From CAJINA01 sp964647585 (GTDB taxonomy: Bacteria > Desulfobacterota > Desulfobacteria > Desulfobacterales > CAJINA01), in contig CAZYGG010000049.1 in assembly GCA_964647585.1 (NCBI GenBank), positions 1-28,494 of the forward strand: a DNA stretch of 28,494 nucleotides. Direction: 5' to 3'. Position 1 is the first letter of the stretch. The number at the start of each line of letters is the position of its first letter. Position numbers and translations under genes: made by a program. This document shows, in pieces, positions 22,947-28,494 of the stretch. The notes under the pieces are model-generated. The model saw nothing but the letters and a program-made list of their open reading frames with translations, ran no database searches and was not told where the DNA came from.

Positions 22947-23439
22947 TTAAACCCTTTCAATGCTTGAAGGACTGAGTAGAGGCCGGAATATAGAAAAATT
23001 GCCATTCATAGTCAAATCTTTAAACATCTTTAGCGCAGGATTTCGTCATCCTGGCAAAGACTGAGGCCCTGTGGTTCATGCTAAATCATTATTTCTGGAT
23101 TCCGGCCTTCGCCGGAATGACGAATCTTCAGATCGACCGGTTATATGTATTTGCATCAATATCAGACATATTCCTTTAATCCTCATGATCACTGTTGCAC
23201 TGATCTCTAATATTGGCTATGAAAGGAAGCTTAATAAATGAATTCATAAACGCCGAATTCATTGGTTTTAAGTTTTAAGAGTTAGGTGTTAAGACTCCTT
23301 AAAACTGTAACCACTCGCAAAATGCGCAACGTTTCCTGCAAGAATTCAATTACGGGAATTTTTGCTTTAACCTTTTGTTTTTATGAATTTTACTTAACAC
23401 TTAAAACCTAACACCTAAAACAGGTCATCGGAATCTACC
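22947..23439. repeat. Divergent spacer dadA-like/serB with two inverted-repeat elements
   Basis: A gene-free gap. At 23042-23124, TTCGTCATCCTGG pairs with CCGGAATGACGAA around a TTCCGGC-CTTC-GCCGGAA hairpin (23100-23117), a repeat type widespread in bacteria from memory. At 23241-23421 lies a second fold-back: AATTCATAAA and GGTTTTAAGTTTTAAGAG...GTTAGGTGTTAAG on the left, CTTAACACTTAAAACC...TAACACCTAAAAC on the right. It ends 18 bases before the serB ATG. No clear promoter was identified. Confidence 0.65.
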
Positions 23440-24609
23440 ATGAGCCAACTGTACGTCATTTCCGCTGTCGGCAAGGACAAACCCGGGCTGGTATACTCGG
23501 TCTCGAATGTCCTGGCTGAGCTGGGCATCAACATCGTCGATGTGGACGCCCGTTCCGTGCGGGGACACTTTTCCCTGTTCATCGTCATCGACCTGAGCAC
23601 TTCTGAGTACGGGTTCGAAAAAATGTACACCAGCCTCAAACCCCTGGAATCAAACTTCAGCCTCGGCCTGAGCATAGAGCCTTACGAAGCCGGCCGCCGC
23701 AAAGCCGAAAAGCGCCTGATGGTGTTAACGGTCATGGGACAGGACCGGCCCGGGATTGTGGCCGGGGTCTCCGGGATCGTGGCCAAGATCAACATCAATA
23801 TCGAAACCGTCCGGATGATCGCCCGGGGGGATTATATCGCCATGGAATTGACCGTGGACGCCTCCGATGTCGAGGATATCTCCATCGCCCGGAAAACCCT
23901 CTATAAATTTTCGGAGGAAACCGGTCTGGATGTCTCCCTGCGGGACCACGACATCTTCGAAAAGCCCAAGCGGGTGGTGATCTTTGACTGTGACAGCACC
24001 ATCATCCAGGGCGAGGTCATCGATGAACTTGCCAAGGTCGCGGGTGTCAGCGAACGCGTCCAGGATATGACCGAACGCGCCATGCAGGGCGAACTGGATT
24101 TTGAACAGGCCCTCAAAGAACGCGTGAGCCTGCTAAAGGGGGTAACCAAAGAGCAGCTGGCGCTTCTATCAGGCGCAATCAACCTGACCGCCGGTGCGGA
24201 GGACCTCATCTCCACGCTCCATTTCATGGGGTATAAAGTCGGCGTTATTTCCGGCGGGTTTACCTTTTTCACCGATTACCTTAAGAAGAAACTGAGTCTC
24301 GACTATGTCTTCGCCAACGAACTTGAAATCGAAAACGGCGTGGTGACCGGTAAAATCAAAGGCGAGATCATCGACGCCAACCGGAAAGGTGAAATCATCA
24401 AGCGGATCGCCAACAGCGAGAACATCGGCATCGACCAAATCGTCGCTGTGGGAGATGGCGCCAATGACCGCTTTATGCTTGAAAATTCAGGCCTGGCCAT
24501 CGCGTTCAACCCGAAGGAGATTCTTAAAGAGTACAGCGATGGGATGATTAACAGCGACAATATTTCGGGGCTGCTGCATTTCTTAGGTATACCCGAACTA
24601 AATAAGTGA
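23440..24609 (+). CDS. serB: Phosphoserine phosphatase with two ACT domains
   Basis: A 389-residue enzyme for the last step of serine synthesis, hydrolysing O-phosphoserine. Two N-terminal ACT domains are visible (about 3-80, starting LYVISAVGKDKPGLVYSVSN; and 90-165, LMVLTVMGQDRPGIVAGVSG), which bind amino acids for feedback control. The HAD phosphatase domain follows: motif I VVIFDCDSTIIQGEVIDELA (nucleophile Asp and DxDST), motif II VGVISGGFTFF (Ser), motif III with Lys in KGEIIKRIA, and motif IV VAVGDGANDRFML. The layout matches long bacterial SerB forms rather than the one-ACT E. coli form. ATG 23440; the Shine-Dalgarno is weak. It is flanked on both sides by TTTTAAGTGTTAGG repeats. Confidence 0.93.
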   Translation: MSQLYVISAVGKDKPGLVYSVSNVLAELGINIVDVDARSVRGHFSLFIVIDLSTSEYGFEKMYTSLKPLESNFSLGLSIEPYEAGRRKAEKRLMVLTVMGQDRPGIVAGVSGIVAKININIETVRMIARGDYIAMELTVDASDVEDISIARKTLYKFSEETGLDVSLRDHDIFEKPKRVVIFDCDSTIIQGEVIDELAKVAGVSERVQDMTERAMQGELDFEQALKERVSLLKGVTKEQLALLSGAINLTAGAEDLISTLHFMGYKVGVISGGFTFFTDYLKKKLSLDYVFANELEIENGVVTGKIKGEIIDANRKGEIIKRIANSENIGIDQIVAVGDGANDRFMLENSGLAIAFNPKEILKEYSDGMINSDNISGLLHFLGIPELNK

Positions 24610-24660
24610 AGTTATTATATCAGCCTCTTTTGAATAAATAGCCGATATTGGACGCAGCCC

Positions 24661-24745
24661 GTTTTAAGTTTTAAGTGTTAGGTTTTAAGTTTCTAAAAAT
24701 GGCTTTCAGCCAATCTTAACACTTAACACATAAGACCTAAAACTC
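24661..24745. repeat. Hairpin-forming TTTTAAGTGTTAGG repeat
   Basis: Left arm GTTTTAAGTTTTAAGTGTTA then GGTTTTAAGT (24661-24690); right arm CTTAACACTTAACACATAAG then ACCTAAAACTC (24715-24745). The two arms pair imperfectly around a short loop that itself contains GGCT...AGCC. It is related to the element at 23264-23421, and again its right end lies about 20 bases before a start codon. Confidence 0.7.
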
Positions 24746-24766
24746 TTGCTTACGGAGCCCGACATT

Positions 24767-25261
24767 ATGAAAAAAGTAGACTATATGGCGGTAGCAGATG
24801 AGGCCATGGCCAAAATCAAAAAGGGCGTCTTTCTGACGGTAAAAGCCGGAGACCGGCTGAACACGATGACCATCGGCTGGGCCACCATCGGCTATTGCTG
24901 GCAGAAACCGATCTTCATGATCATGGTCCGCGATTCAAGACACACCTTCTCCATCATCGAAGACGCCGCCGACTTCACGGTTTCCATCCCGGCCCTCGAC
25001 ATGCAAAACGCCATCATGTACTGCGGCACCCAGTCCGGAAAAGATGTCAACAAGTTCAAGGAACTGGGCATGGAAACCAAGCCCGCCCAGCAGACCACCT
25101 CCCCGATCATGGACGTCCCGGGACTCCACTTCGAATGCCGCATCGTCCACAAAGGCGCCATGGACCCCCAGTTTTTGGATGAAAGCTACCAATCCTTCTA
25201 CCCGGAAAAGGATTATCATACGCTGTACTTTGGTGAGATTTTGGAGTGCTACGAAATATAG
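24767..25261 (+). CDS. Flavin reductase-like FMN-binding protein
   Basis: A 164-residue protein of the flavin-reductase-like split-barrel family (FMN-binding). KIKKGVFLTVKAGDRLNTMT followed by IGWATIGYCWQKPIFMIMVR (about residues 14-53) is the characteristic start, with SRHTFSIIEDAADFTVSIPA next and GLHFECRIVHKGAM in the C-terminal half. Members are FMN-binding reductases or oxygen-tolerance flavoproteins; this short form is common in strict anaerobes, role uncertain. ATG 24767 is chosen (CGGAG 10 bases upstream) over an in-frame start at 24746, which falls in the repeat. It lies downstream of serB, separated by a hairpin repeat, so cotranscription is uncertain. Confidence 0.87.
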   Translation: MKKVDYMAVADEAMAKIKKGVFLTVKAGDRLNTMTIGWATIGYCWQKPIFMIMVRDSRHTFSIIEDAADFTVSIPALDMQNAIMYCGTQSGKDVNKFKELGMETKPAQQTTSPIMDVPGLHFECRIVHKGAMDPQFLDESYQSFYPEKDYHTLYFGEILECYEI

Positions 25262-25645
25262 CCCGATTTAAAATGCTTTCTGGAAAAACGGTTCAGCGGA
25301 GCTACTGATCGTAGCGCAACATAGCATCCATTCCCTTCATACTGGCACCCGGCGAATCCCGTTATATTCGTGATGGGTATACACCCAACTGAATGTGTAT
25401 TCCAGATCACGCTGCATTTCAAATCTAATACATTCACCACACGGCACCTTTTATAATAGATTTACATTATTGTATATTCACGCCCACACATGTTTCATAT
25501 TTGTCTGGACAAACTGACTTTTCTATATCCGCCCAAAACTACTTGATATTTTTAGAATTTGTTCAAATGGCACACCTCTTGCGGTAACTCCATTGAATTA
25601 CCCCCTTTAATCACCTTTCATTTCTTCGAAAAGGAAATTCAGATT
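25262..25645 (+). other. 384-bp regulatory spacer upstream of amt
   Basis: No convincing open frame and no large repeat. It is AT-rich from about 25440. The sigma-54 promoter lies at 25568-25582. Sites for an NtrC-type activator are expected upstream, but I could not identify a clean TGCACC-N-GGTGCA pair. Confidence 0.5.
25568..25582 (+). promoter_or_regulatory. Sigma-54 promoter of amt
   Basis: TGGCAC (25568-25573), five bases (ACCTC), then TTGC (25579-25582): an exact match to the -24/-12 consensus TGGCAC-N5-TTGC. It lies 63 bases before the amt ATG, with transcription expected near 25594. Nitrogen control of ammonium transporters by sigma-54 is well established, so sequence and context agree. 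Confidence 0.85.
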
Positions 25646-26953
25646 ATGCCGAAATCCACCCTTGCCACCCTGACACTCTTGCTACTCCTTTTCATTCCCT
25701 CCACGGTTATTGCCGGCGAAATCGACACCGGTACTACCTGCTGGATGCTGACCTCTACCGCCCTGGTGCTTTTAATGGTGCCCGGCCTGGCCATGTTCTA
25801 CGGCGGATTGGTGCGGACCAAAAATGTCATCGCTACCATGATGCACAGTTTCGCGGCCATTGCGGTGATCGGGGTGTTGTGGGTCCTGTTCGGGTATTCC
25901 CTGACGTTCGGCAAAAACATTATGGGCGGTTTTATTGGCTGGGATTGGAACTATTTTCTTTTGAGGGGCATCGACGATTCCATCGTCGACGGGGTGCCCG
26001 AGTATGTCCTGGCCATGTTCCAGGGTAAATTTGCCATCATCACACCCGCGCTGATCAGCGGCGCCATTGCCGAAAGGGTCTATTTCCGCGGGTATATTTT
26101 CTTTATCGCCCTCTGGTTTGTCCTGGTTTACTGCCCCCTGTGCCACTGGGTGTGGGCTTCCGACGGCTGGCTTTTCAACTCAGGTGCAAATGGGGTGATC
26201 GACCTGGCCGGCGGCCTGGTCATTCACGTTTCCGCCGGGGTCAGCGCCCTGGTGGTGGCGCTCCTGCTCGGCAAGCGCAAAGGCTACCCCATGTCGACGA
26301 TGAACCCCAACAACCTTGTCATGACCATGATGGGGGCCGGTTTGCTGTGGGTCGGCTGGTTCGGTTTCAATGCCGGCTCCACCATCCAGAGCGGCCTGGA
26401 CACGGCCCGGGCCCTGACCATGACCCAGGTGTCCGCAGCCAGCGGCGCCCTCACCTGGCTGATCATTGAAGCAGTTATATTCAGGAAAGCAACCTCGCTC
26501 GGGTTTGTATCCGGTATCCTGGCAGGGCTGGTGGTGATTACCCCGGCCGCCGGAGTTGTCCAGCCATCCGGGGCCCTTATCCTCGGCGCGCTTTCTTCCA
26601 TGGCCTGCTACTACGCCCTGAACATGAAAACCAAACTGGGCTACGATGACAGCCTGGACTGTTTCGGTATCCACGGGATTGGCAGCGGACTCGGTGTGCT
26701 GCTGCTCAGCTTTTTTATACGTGACTCCTGGATGCAGTCCGCGGCGGCCAACGTGGCCGGCTGGAACGCTTTTAACCAGCTCCTCGTCCAGATGAAAGGC
26801 ATGACGGCCACCATCGCGCTGGCAGCTGTGGGGACCGCGCTGATCTATTTCATCGTTGAAAAAAGCGTAGGTTTCCGGATTGAAGAGGAAAGTGAAGTGA
26901 TGGGGCTGGATCAGTCATTGCACGGGGAGCATGGGTATGGGTTGATTCACTAA
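25646..26953 (+). CDS. amt: Ammonium transporter (Amt family)
   Basis: A 435-residue membrane protein that moves ammonium across the inner membrane. A cleavable-looking N-terminal segment (STLATLTLLLLLFIPSTVIA) precedes eleven predicted helices. Family landmarks: VPGLAMFYGGLVRTKNV in helix 1, MFQGKFAIITPALISGAIAE (gate Phe region), GVIDLAGGLVIHVSAGVSAL with Asp and the first pore His, and CFGIHGIGSGLGVL with the second pore His. All key positions are kept. The ATG at 25646 follows AAGGAAA and the signal peptide. No glnK/PII gene follows in this window, unusual for the family. The very 3' end and flank are duplicated in inverted orientation at 21311-21400. Confidence 0.95.
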   Translation: MPKSTLATLTLLLLLFIPSTVIAGEIDTGTTCWMLTSTALVLLMVPGLAMFYGGLVRTKNVIATMMHSFAAIAVIGVLWVLFGYSLTFGKNIMGGFIGWDWNYFLLRGIDDSIVDGVPEYVLAMFQGKFAIITPALISGAIAERVYFRGYIFFIALWFVLVYCPLCHWVWASDGWLFNSGANGVIDLAGGLVIHVSAGVSALVVALLLGKRKGYPMSTMNPNNLVMTMMGAGLLWVGWFGFNAGSTIQSGLDTARALTMTQVSAASGALTWLIIEAVIFRKATSLGFVSGILAGLVVITPAAGVVQPSGALILGALSSMACYYALNMKTKLGYDDSLDCFGIHGIGSGLGVLLLSFFIRDSWMQSAAANVAGWNAFNQLLVQMKGMTATIALAAVGTALIYFIVEKSVGFRIEEESEVMGLDQSLHGEHGYGLIH

Positions 26954-27069
26954 CGTGTACGGTGAAAGGTATAAGGCGGAAGGCTGAAGGGAAATCAAAG
27001 GGCCAGGTCAAAAGCTATGCCTTAAGTTTTTCGCACTTTAACTTCAGCCTTCTACCTTTAACCTTTTAC
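26936..27069. repeat. amt 3' flank: inverted repeat and duplicated segment
   Basis: Bases 26936-27018 are the counterpart of the inverted copy at 21311-21400. Overlapping this, GAAAGGTATAAGGCGGAAGG and CTGAAG (26963-26988) pair with CTTCAGCCTTCTACCTTTAA and CCTTTTACC (27043-27071), a fold-back between the convergent amt and lipoprotein genes that may act as a shared terminator. Confidence 0.65.
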
Positions 27070-27633
27070 CTATTCATTCCCCGGTGGAAACTGCTCCAGG
27101 ATCTTCGCTACCATCTCGTTGTAGATCTTTTCCGACTTTTCAGGATTGGTGTGCGCCGGGAGGTAGCGGGTGCCCCGGCCGCGCCATAACAGGATGCCCT
27201 GGCTGTCGGTCAGGTCGATGACCAGCAGGCCTTCGTCATAGGTGGTGACCGTGCCGCCGGTACTGATGGCCACTCCGCCGCGACGGCCATAAGATCCCAC
27301 GCCGAATCCGACCCCGCCCCGAACATCATCGGACTTTATCTGCTGGGTGATTGTAAACTGGTAGGCCACCAGGAAATCGGGCGGGCCCGCTGACGCCTGC
27401 TGAAATCCCTTTTGTGCGAAAACCCGGTCCACCGCCCCGCGTATCCGTTCGTTCAACAGGGGGTTGTCAACCCGCACGTCACCGGTTTTAGCCTGGGCGG
27501 CAGTTAGCCACTGGTAAGTCTTCAATTCCGGCAACGGCTTGTCCATATCATAATCCTGGCTCACCTTGACACTCGAGCAGGCGGAAATTGACAGGATCAT
27601 CAACATGAGAAACAACGTGCGGGGTTTTTGCAT
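27070..27633 (-). CDS. DUF4136-type lipoprotein
   Basis: A 187-residue lipoprotein. The signal peptide has basic residues near its start, a hydrophobic core LFLMLMILSI and lipobox SISAC (Cys about residue 19). The mature part resembles DUF4136: VSQDYDMDKPLPELKTYQWL at the start, NPLLNERIRGAVDRVFAQKG, PDFLVAYQFTITQQ and LLVIDLTDSQGILLWRGRGT. A glycine-rich loop (RGGVGFGVGSYGRRGG) sits in the middle. The family is outer-membrane-anchored and of unknown function. ATG 27633 has GGAGG directly upstream. Convergent with amt. Confidence 0.88.
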   Translation of the reverse strand: MQKPRTLFLMLMILSISACSSVKVSQDYDMDKPLPELKTYQWLTAAQAKTGDVRVDNPLLNERIRGAVDRVFAQKGFQQASAGPPDFLVAYQFTITQQIKSDDVRGGVGFGVGSYGRRGGVAISTGGTVTTYDEGLLVIDLTDSQGILLWRGRGTRYLPAHTNPEKSEKIYNEMVAKILEQFPPGNE

Positions 27634-27740
27634 AATTCCTCCAACCGTGTCGTATGTGAGTTAAAACCAGATGTCTTCAACCTTGCCTTCGGACATATAT
27701 TGTGGTTAATAGGACAGTAGTTAGGCAAAAGGCAATACTC

Positions 27741-27941
27741 ATGACTGAAAGCAACCAATCGATTTCAAAACACAGACCGGTCGTAGACAAGGGGCTAATC
27801 AAAATGTTCCTCAAGCTGACTCCGGAGGAGCGCATACAGGCCAATGACAACGCCATTCGGACCTTCTCCGAATTAAACAATGCCTTCAAACAGCAAAAAA
27901 CAGCAATCCGGAAATCTGGGCGCCCTTCTAATAGGCCTTAG
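27741..27941 (+). CDS. Small protein paired with a nucleotidyltransferase
   Basis: A 66-residue protein. LTPEERIQANDNAIRTFSEL resembles, from memory, small proteins that often precede stand-alone nucleotidyltransferase genes; no domain name can be given. It is helical and basic at the C-terminus (KQQKTAIRKSGRPSNRP). Its last 62 bases overlap the next gene in another frame, suggesting translational coupling. The ATG at 27741 is chosen over an in-frame start at 27702 because AAAAGG lies upstream. Toxin-antitoxin pairing is plausible but unproven. Confidence 0.65.
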   Translation: MTESNQSISKHRPVVDKGLIKMFLKLTPEERIQANDNAIRTFSELNNAFKQQKTAIRKSGRPSNRP

Positions 27942-28386
27942 AGAAGCCGGGGTTGATTTCATCCTAGTTGGTGGTGTAGCCGCGGTTGCTCAGGGTGCCC
28001 CGGTTACTACCATTGATCTGGATATTGTCCATCGACGCAGTAAAGGCAATATAGAAAGACTCTTCGAATTCCTGAAATCCATCAATGCAATTCAACGTCG
28101 TCCTGACGAACAAATCATAAAACCCGATATCCGGGATCTGCAAGGAGACGGCCACGTTCTTCTAACCACCGATTTTGGACCTTTGGATGTCCTTGCGGTT
28201 ATTGAAAATAGTTGCGAGTATGATGATTTACTGTCAGACAGCATTGAGATCGACTACCAGGGGCATAAAATACTCGTTCTCAGCCTTGAAGCCATGATCA
28301 GAATGAAAGGAACGAGAGGCACCCCGGAAGATAAGTATCGGCTGGAGATTCTAAGAGAAACACTGAAACAAATAAAAGACGAATAG
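27880..28386 (+). CDS. Stand-alone nucleotidyltransferase-like protein
   Basis: A 168-residue protein with a minimal nucleotidyltransferase fold. FILVGGVAAVAQGAPVTTID followed by LDIV gives the GG motif and the DxD metal-binding pair (about residues 27-46). A third carboxylate may be the Asp in FGPLDVLAVI. The C-terminal motif ILVLSLEAMIRMKGTRGTPE and a DKYRLEIL helix are typical of this stand-alone group. Relatives include nucleotidyltransferases of antitoxin/toxin systems that modify tRNA or proteins. It overlaps the preceding small gene by 62 bases and has no Shine-Dalgarno of its own visible, consistent with coupling. Partner and target unknown. Confidence 0.8.
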   Translation: MPSNSKKQQSGNLGALLIGLREAGVDFILVGGVAAVAQGAPVTTIDLDIVHRRSKGNIERLFEFLKSINAIQRRPDEQIIKPDIRDLQGDGHVLLTTDFGPLDVLAVIENSCEYDDLLSDSIEIDYQGHKILVLSLEAMIRMKGTRGTPEDKYRLEILRETLKQIKDE

Positions 28387-28450
28387 CCACAGGAAATATT
28401 CAGTCTAAAAGCTCTTACCTATCCCTGTACGCCTGTTTTTTCCCGAACAG

Positions 28451-28489
28451 CCCCCCTCCCTCAAATCTCTCCTGCCAAGGGGGGAAGCT
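28451..28489 (-). repeat. AGCTTCCCTCCCC palindromic repeat, copy 3
   Basis: The complement reads AGCTTCCCCCCTTGGCAGGA then GAGATTTGAGGGAGGGGGG, a diverged copy of the elements at 20983 and 21524, in the opposite orientation, at the window edge. Confidence 0.7.
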
Positions 28490-28494
28490 GCCTC

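Overview
The window reads as chromosomal DNA of an anaerobic, Gram-negative deltaproteobacterium, most likely of the Desulfobacterales. This is an inference from gene content: branched-chain-type ABC importers next to acyl-CoA ligases, SagB and nitroreductase family enzymes, lipoproteins with Gram-negative signals, sigma-54 type promoters, and gaps full of short dispersed palindromic repeats. No rRNA, tRNA or CRISPR array was seen.

Layout. 1-1070: a frameshifted, truncated integron-type integrase remnant and a spacer with no gene. 1068-8217: single-gene units in both orientations: a secreted conserved protein, an RluA-type pseudouridine synthase, a GhrA-like reductase, a YegS-like lipid kinase, a 104-residue protein behind a putative sigma-54 promoter and a structured leader, an HD-domain protein, an MCE-like lipoprotein and a tandem UspA protein. 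8416-11379: a large exported protein joining an M1-type metallopeptidase, a ChaN-like domain and a PDZ domain.

11808-20863: a same-strand block holding a complete LivKHMGF-type importer, an AMP-forming acyl-CoA ligase, a nitroreductase, an orphan receiver-domain protein and an exported SagB-like nitroreductase. The liv genes overlap by 4-8 bases and are clearly one operon. The likely theme is uptake and CoA activation of a carboxylic acid, but the substrate cannot be read from sequence. 20864-21683 has no gene and is a nested mosaic of repeats and remnants of gene ends. 21684-26953 holds a DadA-like oxidoreductase, SerB, a flavin-reductase-like protein and an ammonium transporter with an excellent sigma-54 promoter. 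27070-28386 holds a DUF4136-type lipoprotein and a small-protein/nucleotidyltransferase pair.

The most unusual signal is in the gaps. At least nine types of short inverted-repeat element occupy nearly every sizeable spacer. Three fold-back elements appear modular: two share ends but differ in core, and two share a core but differ in ends. One supplies the only visible Shine-Dalgarno of livH. The last bases of amt plus its 3' flank are duplicated in inverted orientation 5.5 kb away, next to a 43-bp relic of a second dadA-like gene that still shows codon-aware changes. These point to repeat-driven rearrangement. I see no clear new multi-gene defence or metabolic system. The best candidates for novelty are the modular repeats, a possible three-way-junction RNA upstream of livK, the sigma-54/hairpin leader of the 104-residue protein, and the M1-ChaN-PDZ fusion.
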